NCBI GenBank assembly: GCA_965228005.1
Contig: CBDDGV010000003.1
Span: 1,178,001 to 1,242,000 of the forward strand
DNA length: 64,000 bases
From: JBCCXZ01 sp965228005
Lineage (GTDB): Bacteria; Planctomycetota; Planctomycetia; Pirellulales; Lacipirellulaceae
Reading direction: 5' to 3'
How positions within the stretch are numbered: the first letter of the stretch is position 1; every line of letters begins with the position of its first letter. Both the position numbers and the translations under genes were made by a program. Below are positions 42,847 through 50,687 of the stretch, piece by piece. The notes beneath the pieces are model-generated. The model was not told where the DNA came from. It was given only the letters and a program-made list of their open reading frames with translations, and did no database searches.

Positions 42847-43845
42847 CTAGTTGACCATGGCGACCTTGGTCGCCTCGTCCGAGAAGTCGAACGCCAACTC
42901 ACGCGAGTCGCCGCCGGAAATGGCGATCGTCTGCTCGCGGACCAGCGTCTGGCCGTCCTGCTCGAGCTCGACGCGGACCGTGTAATCCTTCCACTCGGCG
43001 CCGGGCGCCAGGCGGGTGGTTACGAAGGTCCGCTCCGCGCCGGTCTGCGAGGTCGCCGCCCCGGCCAGGAAGACCTTGGCCTCGGCGGGCACGCTCACCT
43101 TCAGCGAAGTCTGGGTGGCCTCGGGCTTCGCCGCGAGTTCGGCCTGGCCGAACTCCAACGTCGCCTTCTGCCCGGCACGCAGGTGGACCGTCTTGGTCTC
43201 CGACTCGCCGTTGTAGCTCACCTCAAGCCGGTAGGCGTAGGTCAGACCAGGCTTCAGACCCCGAGAGACGAAGCTCCGCTCGGCGCCTTCGCTCGTGGTG
43301 GCCTTGCCGTTGACCTTCACGCTGGCATCGGCCGGCACGGTCACCTCGATCGAGGCCGAGTCGTCCGCCGCCTCGGGCGCGGACTCGACATCGTAGTCCT
43401 CGTGGGTGTGCCCGTGATCCTCGTGGATGATCACGCCGCCGGTGGTCCCGTAGCTGCCCGAGGAGCCGTAGCTGCCCGAGGAGCCGTAGCTGCCGGCCGA
43501 ACCGTAGGAGCCATAGCTGGCGCTCGACCCGTGGCTGCCGTAAGAGCCGTAGCTAGCGCTGGAGCCGTGGCTGCCGTAGCTAGCCTTAGCGGCCTTGCGA
43601 GCGGCTTTGCGGGCATGCCAACGGGCGAACAGACCGCCGTGGCTGCCGCCCGACCCGTAGGACCCGCCGGAGCCGTAGGAGCCATAGCTGGCGCTGGAAC
43701 CGCTGGAGCCGTAGCTGCCGTAGCTAGCGCTGGAGCCAGAGGAGCCCCAACTGCCATGGGAAAAAGCCGAGGCGGCGCCGGTCGCCAGGATCAAAGCCGT
43801 GATCCCGAAAGCCGCGCCTACAAAACGATTCGTCAAAGTGGCCAT
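42847..43845 (-). CDS. Gly/Ser/Tyr-rich exported protein with two TIGR03000 domains
   Basis: 332 residues. Signal peptide FVGAAFGITALILATGAASA. Then about 115 residues of GSYGSSGSSAS-type tandem repeats, interrupted by a basic RWHARKAARKAAKAS stretch, then a His/Asp-rich linker (HEDHGHTHEDYDVE), then two TIGR03000 domains: ASIEVTVPADASVKVNGKAT with TSEGAERSFVSRG, and SLKVSVPAEAKVFLAGAATS with TGAERTFVTTRL. TIGR03000 is known essentially from planctomycetes, where it occurs at the C-terminus of Gly-rich exported proteins. Low-complexity GSY tracts resemble fibrous or phase-separating proteins; a wall or matrix role is inference. Confidence 0.86.
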   Translation of the reverse strand: MATLTNRFVGAAFGITALILATGAASAFSHGSWGSSGSSASYGSYGSSGSSASYGSYGSGGSYGSGGSHGGLFARWHARKAARKAAKASYGSHGSSASYGSYGSHGSSASYGSYGSAGSYGSSGSYGSSGSYGTTGGVIIHEDHGHTHEDYDVESAPEAADDSASIEVTVPADASVKVNGKATTSEGAERSFVSRGLKPGLTYAYRLEVSYNGESETKTVHLRAGQKATLEFGQAELAAKPEATQTSLKVSVPAEAKVFLAGAATSQTGAERTFVTTRLAPGAEWKDYTVRVELEQDGQTLVREQTIAISGGDSRELAFDFSDEATKVAMVN

Positions 43846-43896
43846 CTGGTAAGAGTCCCCCTGTTCGCCGGTCCCAATGATGCTCAAAAGCAAAAA

Positions 43897-43934
43897 GCAG
43901 CGTTAAGCGAGGGCCTAAGACCGCTGAACGCTGC
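43897..43934 (-). other. 5' UTR hairpin of TIGR03000 gene
   Basis: GCAGCGTT / AACGCTGC 8-bp arms separated by 22 nt, about 52 nt before the start codon. With the smaller hairpin at 43959 it makes a structured leader if transcription begins near 43980. Confidence 0.4.
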
Positions 43935-43958
43935 CTGAATGGACGAAACTGTGTCGCA

Positions 43959-43976
43959 GTAACGGCTTACCGTTAC
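43959..43976. promoter_or_regulatory. Palindrome near transcription start
   Basis: Perfect GTAACGG / CCGTTAC arms with a 4-nt loop, lying between the putative -10 of the TIGR03000 promoter and its start codon. Either an operator for a dimeric regulator or a leader hairpin. Confidence 0.35.
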
Positions 43977-43985
43977 GACTAGGCA

Positions 43986-44013
43986 AGAATAGCAGCATTA
44001 CATGCTAATTCAA
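43986..44013 (-). promoter_or_regulatory. Putative promoter of TIGR03000 gene
   Basis: On the minus strand TTGAAT (44008-44013) and TATTCT (43986-43991) are separated by 16 nt, in a patch that is clearly more AT-rich than the surroundings. This gives a transcription start near 43979 and a leader of about 135 nt. Spotted by eye against the sigma-70 consensus; untested. Confidence 0.4.
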
Positions 44014-44079
44014 GCAATCTGGGTAAATTTGCTGCAGAGTGCGGGTTGGGAAGACCGCGTCGGCCGCTCGGGCAGCGGT

Positions 44080-45315
44080 CTAGGGCGATTTCTGGACGAC
44101 TGCGAGGCTTACGTCGTCGATGTCGAGGACCCCCGCAGCCCCCAGCAGGCCGACCCGCACAATCGCTTCCCTCGTCGCGAGCGGCACGTCCAGCGTCCGA
44201 TCGACAGACTGCCACTCGAAATCCCGTCCCCAAGGCCCGATGCGTTCGCTCCCGATCACCGCACGGCGTCTGTCATAAAAAGTGATCACCACCGCAGGCC
44301 CGGAGTTGGAGTCTGCAGGACGCGTGATGCCGGACCCGCGCACTCTGGCCGACAGACGAACCTGGTCGATCTGACGGCCGTCCAGGGCCATGCCTTGAAG
44401 GGCCCGACCTGGGTCGTTGATCGTTTCCACTTTGAATCGCAAGTAAGGTCCGCCCTCGCCCCGACCGACGCCCTTCTCCACGACCGCAGCGTTGCGGAGG
44501 TAGTGCCAACCAGTCGGCAGAGCGGTATCCGTCAACACCCGGTTGAAGTCGCCGTTGACGATGCTCGGGTTGGCCGGGTCGGGCAGACGCTCACGGTTGT
44601 CTTCAGCTGCGCCGGTCATCGGCACGAACAGCGTGGCCTGCAAGGGCGTGCGTTCCAATCGGCCGTCGCGTTTCACGACTCGGAAGAGGTTCTGCTGGTA
44701 CCGCTCCCCGACGGGGATGATCATCTCTCCCCTTTCTCGAAGCTGGTCGACCAGCGGCTGCGGGATGCTCTCGGGGGAGCAGGTCACGATAATCTTGTCG
44801 AACGGAGCGTGCTCGGGCCAACCGAGGAATCCGTCGCCCGATTTCACGTGGACGTTCCGGTAGCCAAGCCTTCGCAGGGTCCGCTCCGCTCGTTTCGCGA
44901 GTCGGTCAACGATCTCGATCGTGTAGACCTCGGCGACCAGCGGGCTGAGCACGGCGGCCTGGTAGCCGCTGCCCGTGCCGATTTCGAGCACCTTCTCTTC
45001 CGGCTCGGGGCGGAGCTGCTCCGTCATGTAGGCCACCACAAACGGAGGCGAGATCGTCTGCCGGCTTCCGATCGGGAGAGCGGCGTCCAAGTACGCGTAC
45101 TGTCGTTGCTTCTCGGGGATGAACTCGTGTCGGGGCGTCGACCGCATCGAAGCGAGAACCCTGGGGTCCGTAACCCCAGCGGCCTCGATCTCCTCGGTGA
45201 CCAGCCGTTCTCGCTGGCGTTGGTACTCGTCCTGCGCTGCCGCAGCAGGCGCAAGCCAAGCGATCACCACAAGCAGGGCCAGGCTGTACGACGCGAGTTG
45301 TTCTAGGTGTGGCAT
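44080..45315 (-). CDS. pcm: Exported protein-L-isoaspartate O-methyltransferase with C-terminal domain
   Basis: 411 residues from an ATG after GGGAAGCGAG. Signal peptide LASYSLALLVVIAWLAPAAA. Then a complete PIMT domain (about residues 30-235): the substrate-loop PRHEFIPEKQRQYAYLD, ISPPFVVAYMTE, SAM-binding VLEIGTGSGYQAAVL, HVKSGDGFLGWPEHAPFD and KIIVTCSPESIPQPLVDQL. Methylates isoaspartyl residues to start repair of damaged proteins; export is unusual because SAM is cytoplasmic. The last 150 residues form a beta-rich carbohydrate-binding-type domain (NGDFNRVLTDTALPTGWHYL, VRLSARVRGSG, IDDVSL). Confidence 0.87.
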   Translation of the reverse strand: MPHLEQLASYSLALLVVIAWLAPAAAAQDEYQRQRERLVTEEIEAAGVTDPRVLASMRSTPRHEFIPEKQRQYAYLDAALPIGSRQTISPPFVVAYMTEQLRPEPEEKVLEIGTGSGYQAAVLSPLVAEVYTIEIVDRLAKRAERTLRRLGYRNVHVKSGDGFLGWPEHAPFDKIIVTCSPESIPQPLVDQLRERGEMIIPVGERYQQNLFRVVKRDGRLERTPLQATLFVPMTGAAEDNRERLPDPANPSIVNGDFNRVLTDTALPTGWHYLRNAAVVEKGVGRGEGGPYLRFKVETINDPGRALQGMALDGRQIDQVRLSARVRGSGITRPADSNSGPAVVITFYDRRRAVIGSERIGPWGRDFEWQSVDRTLDVPLATREAIVRVGLLGAAGVLDIDDVSLAVVQKSP

Positions 45316-45444
45316 CTCGCTTCCCGGCTGCACCGCAGCGCCGTGATCCTCTACGATAAAGGTAGCAATTGCGTGAGTCCGTGATGACACCGCACCGCAT
45401 TGTTGAAGTGTAGATCACCCTAGCCAAGGCCCCGAGAAAGGCCC

Positions 45445-46620
45445 GTGTCTCAATCACCCTCTGCCTCCGCCCAGCCGACGGTCCAGGACCTCCGCAGCCA
45501 GATGCCGATCTGCGAGGAATGGGCCTACTTGGACCACGCCGCGGTGGCCCCTATCTCCGGCCCAGCGGCGGAAGCGGTCCTGCAGTGGAGCCGGCAGGCG
45601 ACGCAGGAGGGCGTCGCCGCCTGGTCGGGCTGGACGCGTCAGGTGAAGGAAACCCGCCGACTCGGGGCAGAGATCACCGGGGCCCATGAAGACGAGGTCG
45701 CTCTGGTAAGCAGCACCACCGCGGGCATCAACCTGGTGGCGGAGGGCATCGATTGGCAGGAGGGAGATAACGTCGTCACGCTGGCCGACGAATTCCCTTC
45801 GAATCTCTACCCGTGGATGCAACTGGAGCGTCTGGGCGTGGAGCTGAGGCGCGTGCCGACGCATCACGGGAGCGTCGACTCCCAGGAACTACTGGCCGCC
45901 TGCGACTCGAGTACCCGGGTGGTGACTATCAGCTGGGTCGGATACTCCAACGGGGCACGGCGGGACTTGGCGGCCATTGGTGAAGCAGCGCAAAAGGTCG
46001 GCGCCTTCTTCTTTGTCGACGCGATCCAGGGCCTGGGCGTGTACCCGATTCAGGTCGATGAGTTCGGCATCGACGGGCTGGCCGCCGACGGGCACAAGTG
46101 GATGCTCGGCCCGGAGGGCGCCGGGATCGCGTACATCCGGTCGGACTGGCTCGATCGACTCCGCCCGCTCGGCATCGGTTGGAACAGCGTTGCGCACGCC
46201 GGGGACTACGCAAACCTGCAGCTCAACCTCAAACCTACGGCAGCGCGGTACGAAGGCGGTTCCCACAACATGGTTGGCTTTGTCGCACTGGGGGCCAGTC
46301 TACGACTGCTCTGCGAGATCGGCGTTCAGAACCTGGAGGGAGCCATCCTGGAGAACGCCGCCCAAGTCCGAGAACTGCTCGTTCGACACGGCGGGACGAT
46401 CTACTCGCCAGCGGCAGCCCAGGAGGCTTCGGGGATCGTTTCCTGTCGATTCGACGGCGCCGATCTCAAGAAGCTCAAACGCCTTTGCCTGGAGGACGGC
46501 GTTGTGGTCAACTTCCGAGACGGTCGGCTCCGGGTTAGTCCGCACGCCTACAACAACCCACATGATTTTGCGATGCTAAGCGATTCACTCGCCAGAGTGC
46601 TGCCGCTGGCGCGCGAGTGA
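45445..46620 (+). CDS. Class V PLP-dependent aminotransferase
   Basis: 391 residues from a GTG preceded by GAGAAAGG. Fold type I enzyme of the NifS/SufS-like class. Seen: YLDHAAVAPISGPA, SSTTAGINLVAEG, DEFPSNLYPW, the cofactor Asp/His region FFFVDAIQGLG and the PLP lysine DGHKWMLGPEG. No active-site cysteine loop of the SufS/IscS sort is visible after SHNM, so it is probably a class V aminotransferase or lyase with an unknown substrate and not the Fe-S desulphurase. No suf or isc genes are near. Confidence 0.88.
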   Translation: MSQSPSASAQPTVQDLRSQMPICEEWAYLDHAAVAPISGPAAEAVLQWSRQATQEGVAAWSGWTRQVKETRRLGAEITGAHEDEVALVSSTTAGINLVAEGIDWQEGDNVVTLADEFPSNLYPWMQLERLGVELRRVPTHHGSVDSQELLAACDSSTRVVTISWVGYSNGARRDLAAIGEAAQKVGAFFFVDAIQGLGVYPIQVDEFGIDGLAADGHKWMLGPEGAGIAYIRSDWLDRLRPLGIGWNSVAHAGDYANLQLNLKPTAARYEGGSHNMVGFVALGASLRLLCEIGVQNLEGAILENAAQVRELLVRHGGTIYSPAAAQEASGIVSCRFDGADLKKLKRLCLEDGVVVNFRDGRLRVSPHAYNNPHDFAMLSDSLARVLPLARE

Positions 46621-46681
46621 CACCAGCGTTCGTGCACATGCACAGGCAGGCCGCAATTACCTTCTCAGGAGTGGTATTAGC

Positions 46682-47182
46682 ATGACGAGGCGGGCGGTGT
46701 ACACGGGCTCTTTCGATCCGATTACGCTTGGTCACCTGAACGTGATCGAGCGGAGCAGCCGGCTTGTCGACGAGCTGGTGGTCGGCGTCGGTATCAACAT
46801 CGACAAGACGTCGCTTTTTACCGCCGACGAGCGCGTCGGCTTGATCGAGAAGGCGACCGAACACCTCGACAACGTGCGTGTGGACCAGTTCACCGGTCTG
46901 GCTGTGCGGTTCGTTCGGCGGTGCGATGCGCGGGTGATCATCCGGGGTGTCCGATCGCTGACGGACATGGAGGCCGAGTTCACGATGACACTCGCGAACC
47001 GGAAGCTCGATCCCGAGTTAGAGACCGTCTTCTTGATGGCCGACGATGAGTTCTCGCACGTATCCAGTTCGTTGATTAAGCAGATCACTCCTCTCGCGGC
47101 GGACGAAGAGCTCTGCCGGTTTGTCCCCGAGTCGATCGTCCCAGAATTGCGGGCCCGGATCGGGGCCGCAGAGCCAACCTAA
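46682..47182 (+). CDS. coaD: Phosphopantetheine adenylyltransferase
   Basis: 166 residues. Transfers AMP to 4'-phosphopantetheine in coenzyme A synthesis. Seen: YTGSFDPITLGHLNVIERSS with the TxxHxGH-type nucleotide site (TLGH), the pantetheine segment NIDKTSLFTADERVGLI, RGVRSLTDMEAEFTMTLANR and VSSSLIKQI. All are canonical. It starts 61 nt after the aminotransferase gene on the same strand, so an operon is possible, and it converges with a protease gene. Confidence 0.96.
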   Translation: MTRRAVYTGSFDPITLGHLNVIERSSRLVDELVVGVGINIDKTSLFTADERVGLIEKATEHLDNVRVDQFTGLAVRFVRRCDARVIIRGVRSLTDMEAEFTMTLANRKLDPELETVFLMADDEFSHVSSSLIKQITPLAADEELCRFVPESIVPELRARIGAAEPT

Positions 47183-47190
47183 CGGACCGG

Positions 47191-48282
47191 CTAACGCGCG
47201 GCTTTGAGAAACTGCACTACGATTGAGAAGAGGCCTATCACGGCCAGACCGTTCTTGATCTGGCCGAAGAGATTTCCGCCTGGTAATGCTTCTTCTGTGG
47301 TAGGGCTTGCCGAGTCTTCCGCACTTGGTGAAGCCCTCTGGTTGTTGGCCGATCCCCACATCGAGGCGACCTGTGGGGAAGGTGTGGCAAAGGGGTCACC
47401 GGTGGCTGCTTCGTCCTCGAGTCGCCCGACCGGATCGACGGGGCCGCTCTCCCTCTGCTGTCCACGAGACGTTGGCTTGAGTACCGCCGAGCGATCGACT
47501 GAGGGCGAAGAAACTCGCGGACTGGCGTCGGCGAGCAAGGCGTCATCGGTCGCTTGACCTATGTCTGGCGCGATCGACGCCAGGAAGTTCCCCACCCGGC
47601 CGCCGAAGCTCCCTAACGTGGTCCCCTGCCCTGCCCCGAATAGGACCCCGGCGAGCTCGCCTCGGCTGTTGAAGATTGGTCCGCCCGAGTCTCCTTGGCG
47701 TGCTTGCACATCCAGCTCAACCATCTGCTGGGGTAAATCGATACGCGGCGAGTAGTACTGCGTGCAGCGACCGGTGACCGATCGGTACACGCCGGGCCCG
47801 TAGCCGCAGATCGTGAGGCGGTCGCCCGGCTGTGGAGGTTCCGGAGAGATCGCGACCGGCTGCACATCGGGTCGCCAGGTGACCAAGGCGGCCAGATCCC
47901 AGTCCTCATCGACCTTGACCGGTCTGGCCTTCGACCGGAACCCGTCTGGGAAGAGTACCTCGACCGGCCCCTGTGCGTCGCGGACGACGTGCCAGTTCGT
48001 GACGACCAGACCGAATTGCTCCCTCGTGTCGACCAGCGTCCCGCTGCCGAACGAAGTGGTCTCGCCCTCAGGGACGACAACCCGAACAACCGCCGGGTGC
48101 GGCCGGCCGGGCTGTGAGCGAGCGGCCGGCTCTCCGAAGTGTTGCCGCCACGTTGATGAGAGGTCCGCAAAGGCCGGTTCAGCCGCGCAGAGGCGGGTGG
48201 CAAAGGCCCAAGCCAAGCCTAGCAGGACGGCAAAGGCGGCGCGCCTGAGCACAGTGGACAGCAGAAGGCGGGAGTCGTTCAT
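47191..48282 (-). CDS. Exported trypsin-like serine protease with C-terminal anchor
   Basis: 363 residues. Signal peptide VLLGLAWAFATRLCAAEPAFA. Protease domain has the full catalytic triad: His98 in TNWHVV, Asp129 in DEDWDLAALV and Ser199 in RQGDSGGPIF. After a Ser/Pro/Gln-rich linker of about 110 residues, a C-terminal helix (GQIKNGLAVIGLFSIVVQFL) likely anchors it. It lacks PDZ domains, so it is unlike DegP. It is the last gene of a three-gene overlapping set with a small basic protein and an RHH protein, which is unusual for a protease. Confidence 0.88.
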   Translation of the reverse strand: MNDSRLLLSTVLRRAAFAVLLGLAWAFATRLCAAEPAFADLSSTWRQHFGEPAARSQPGRPHPAVVRVVVPEGETTSFGSGTLVDTREQFGLVVTNWHVVRDAQGPVEVLFPDGFRSKARPVKVDEDWDLAALVTWRPDVQPVAISPEPPQPGDRLTICGYGPGVYRSVTGRCTQYYSPRIDLPQQMVELDVQARQGDSGGPIFNSRGELAGVLFGAGQGTTLGSFGGRVGNFLASIAPDIGQATDDALLADASPRVSSPSVDRSAVLKPTSRGQQRESGPVDPVGRLEDEAATGDPFATPSPQVASMWGSANNQRASPSAEDSASPTTEEALPGGNLFGQIKNGLAVIGLFSIVVQFLKAAR

Positions 48283-48491
48283 TGAGCTGCGGACTTACCG
48301 GAGTCCCTGCGAGACTTCTCGTTCTCGAGGATCATCTGCAGGAGCCTTTGACGCACCGCGGCCGCTTCCGACTTGCGGTCCGCCCGCTCAATCGGCGCGC
48401 CTTTCTCGGCGCCGCGGCGAGTCGACGGCTCTGGTGGGTTCTGCTGCATTGGGGGTACCCACGGGCTGGGTGCTTTTCGTTTGCCCATCAT
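48279..48491 (-). CDS. Small charged protein in protease operon
   Basis: 70 residues starting MMGKRKAPSPWVPP. The first half is Pro/Lys-rich, the second half a charged helix (ADRKSEAAAVRQRLLQMILENEKS) ending in a Ser/Lys tail. It overlaps both neighbours by 4 nt, so translation is coupled to the RHH gene upstream and the protease gene downstream. Not recognised; could be an adaptor or chaperone between the two. Too small for a fold to be assigned. Confidence 0.6.
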   Translation of the reverse strand: MMGKRKAPSPWVPPMQQNPPEPSTRRGAEKGAPIERADRKSEAAAVRQRLLQMILENEKSRRDSGKSAAQ

Positions 48492-48724
48492 GCGGCGATC
48501 GGCCGTCCGCCCCGCAGCTCTTCATCGCGCGGCGGGAAGTCCTGGCCTTCGTTGTACATCTGCTTCAGCCTGCGGAGTTCGGCACGGAACGCGTTCTCCG
48601 CCAGCCGAGTTAAGGTCAGCCTTGCGGGGTAGCCGGCCAAATGGACCGCTGCGTCTCGGGCTTCGTCGAGGACGTCCTGCGGCAGATAGATGGTTGCTCT
48701 CACCTTGGGCGCCTGCGTATTCAT
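48488..48724 (-). CDS. Ribbon-helix-helix-type DNA-binding protein
   Basis: 78 residues. KVRATIYLPQDVLDEARDAAV fits the strand-helix of ribbon-helix-helix (CopG/ParG-like) regulators, and the later LTLTRLAENAFRAELRRLKQM fits the second helix. The C-terminus DEELRGGRPIAA is a conserved-looking tail seen in small RHH proteins. Such proteins bind operators as dimers and often control their own operon, here the two coupled genes downstream. The antitoxin possibility was considered, but no toxin-like gene is next to it. Confidence 0.75.
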   Translation of the reverse strand: MNTQAPKVRATIYLPQDVLDEARDAAVHLAGYPARLTLTRLAENAFRAELRRLKQMYNEGQDFPPRDEELRGGRPIAA

Positions 48725-48932
48725 CGGGTCCGTCCTCCCTGGCGGTACTTAAGCGAAAGGGCTGCAATTGTCGGCCTCGCCCTTTAGATCGGCGGTTGGC
48801 GTACGTTGCTGCAAACGTCTGACGTTTGCCTACAAGGAGGACGCAAGCCGGGAATGCGTTGCGACTGTCGGTTCCGATAGGACCGATAGACTTTGCCAAG
48901 AAACCGGCCGGCCCGGCCGCTTGGGCCTGGGG

Positions 48933-50444
48933 CTACTTCCGCCGCTCTGCGGCTAGCAGAGCTTCCACTAGGCCGTCCGTCGTGTATTCCTGAGCGACCG
49001 TCGCGGGGGGGAAACCGAGGTCTGTCAGGACACCGCTCGTGAGGGGGCTGATGGCAGCCAGCTTGGTATTATGTAGCGATTCGCCGTACAAGCGGGCGAC
49101 GGAGCGTGCGATCGCGGAGCTGGTCACGGTTACCCAGTCGATTGATCCGCTGTTGAGTTCCTCCTCGACGGATCGGTTTGCAATAGGGGTGTCGACACTC
49201 TGGTAGACCACTGCCTCTTCGACCATTGCCCCTGCTGCGTGCAGACGCTCGGCAAGCACTTCCCGGCCACGATTCGCCCTCAGGAGCAGGAAATGCTTCC
49301 CGGCAGCGGATGCCTCAAGCTGCTCAGCGAGCGATTCGGCGCGGTACTCCGGCGGCGTCAGGTCGGCAAGCAGCCCTCGACGCGACAACTCTTCACGCGT
49401 GGCAGGTCCTATTGCCGCAATCTTGCTCGTTCCGAGAGCCCTGAGGTCGAGTCCAAGCTCGTCCATCCGGTCCAAGAAATAGGACACGCCGTTGGTGCTT
49501 GAGAAGACTAGCCAATCAAACTCCGGGATACGTCCGATGGCGTCGTCTACAGGGGCCCAGTCAGATGGCGGCAGAATCTCAATTGCAGAGTGCTGCAACA
49601 CCCGGGCCCCGAACTCCTGGAGCTGCGCTGCCAAGCTGCCGGCTTGAGGCTGGGCGCGAGTCACCAGCACGGTCTTGCCGAACAGGGGCCGCTCCGTGAA
49701 CCAGTTCCGGTGAGTCCTGGAACGAATGGCCTGCCCAACCAGCACGACGACCGGAGGGCGGACTGCGGCCGGGGCCAGGACCTTGGCCAACTGACCAACG
49801 GTGGTTTCGATTTCAAGCTGATCCGGCAGTGAAGCCCGGCGGACGACGGCCGCAGGCGTATCGGAGGACATGCCGTGCCGGATGAGTTCCTGAGACCAGT
49901 CCGGCGCAGTGGTGACCCCCATGTAGAAAACCAGGGTGCCCGGAAAACGGGCCAGCGCCTGGAAGTCGAGCGTCTGCGGGCCCTTCGATCGGCACTCGTG
50001 CCCGGTCACGAATGCCACCGAGGACGCCTGTTCTCGGTGCGTTAGTGGTATGCCCGTAAAAGCCGAGGCGGCGGATGCCGCGGTCACTCCCGGGACGACC
50101 TCAAACGGGATGTTCGCGGCTTCAAGCGAAGCCAGTTCTTCGGCCGCCCGCCCGAAAATCGAGCAGTCTCCCCCCTTCAGCCGTGCAACCCGCTTGCCCT
50201 CCAGTGCGGCCCGAACGACCGTAGCGTTCACTTCGTCCTGCGTCATGACCCGCCCTGAGCTGTGGCTGCCCAAGCATACCAACTCAGCGTCGGACCGCGC
50301 ATGCTTGAGGACTCCGCCGCCCACCAGATAGTCGTAAACAACAACTTCGGCTTCGGCTAAGCACTGCGCAGCGCGAAGGGTGAGCAGTTCCGGGTCGCCG
50401 GGGCCGGCCCCAAGCAGGTAGACCTTGCCGGGGGCTTCTTTCAC
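48933..50444 (-). CDS. cobA-hemD: Uroporphyrinogen-III methyltransferase / synthase fusion
   Basis: 503 residues from a GTG just before the CobA domain; a longer frame upstream is Ser/Pro/Arg-rich and unlike either domain, so the start is provisional. Domain 1 (about 1-245) is CobA: GAGPGDPELLTLRA, GLIPLTHR-type FTGIPLTHR, VVPGVTAASAASA; it methylates uroporphyrinogen III to precorrin-2. The glycine motif reads GGDCSIFGRA where GGDPFxFGR is usual. Domain 2 (about 255-500) is HemD, which closes hydroxymethylbilane to uroporphyrinogen III (VLVTRAQPQAGSLAAQL, FSSTNGVSYFLDRM, VTSSAIARSVARLYG). Together they link heme and siroheme/cobalamin branches. Confidence 0.92.
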   Translation of the reverse strand: MKEAPGKVYLLGAGPGDPELLTLRAAQCLAEAEVVVYDYLVGGGVLKHARSDAELVCLGSHSSGRVMTQDEVNATVVRAALEGKRVARLKGGDCSIFGRAAEELASLEAANIPFEVVPGVTAASAASAFTGIPLTHREQASSVAFVTGHECRSKGPQTLDFQALARFPGTLVFYMGVTTAPDWSQELIRHGMSSDTPAAVVRRASLPDQLEIETTVGQLAKVLAPAAVRPPVVVLVGQAIRSRTHRNWFTERPLFGKTVLVTRAQPQAGSLAAQLQEFGARVLQHSAIEILPPSDWAPVDDAIGRIPEFDWLVFSSTNGVSYFLDRMDELGLDLRALGTSKIAAIGPATREELSRRGLLADLTPPEYRAESLAEQLEASAAGKHFLLLRANRGREVLAERLHAAGAMVEEAVVYQSVDTPIANRSVEEELNSGSIDWVTVTSSAIARSVARLYGESLHNTKLAAISPLTSGVLTDLGFPPATVAQEYTTDGLVEALLAAERRK

Positions 50445-50687
50445 GGAGAGGCTTTCAGAGGAGGCATCTGTGGCGGTCTTTCGACTTGGTCGGCGCTCGC
50501 TGGGTGCTAGAATGCTCGGGTGCAGCGGCCACAAGGGATCGTCTGCCCTTGGGCTGTCTCCGGTCGCATCCCAAGCGTCGTTTGGAGTTGACGGCGACAG
50601 TTCCGGATGCGTCCGGTCGTGCAGTGGCCCACGGCATCGACGTTCCAGTTTAGCAGCGTTACGCATACCCGGTCGAGCGAAGGTGGA

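Noticed and set aside
43430..43750. Tandem short repeats that could look like a CRISPR array or satellite
   Set aside because: They are in-frame Gly-Ser-Tyr codons of the TIGR03000 protein; unit lengths vary and there are no unique spacers.
41950..43938. Long plus-strand frame opposite the HTTM partner and the GSY-repeat protein genes
   Set aside because: Antisense of genes with signal peptides, coupled overlaps and TIGR03000 domains; the translation is Arg/Ala-rich noise.
48488..48724. RHH protein as antitoxin of a toxin-antitoxin pair
   Set aside because: The overlapping neighbour is a 70-residue charged protein without toxin features, followed by a protease; no toxin family can be named.
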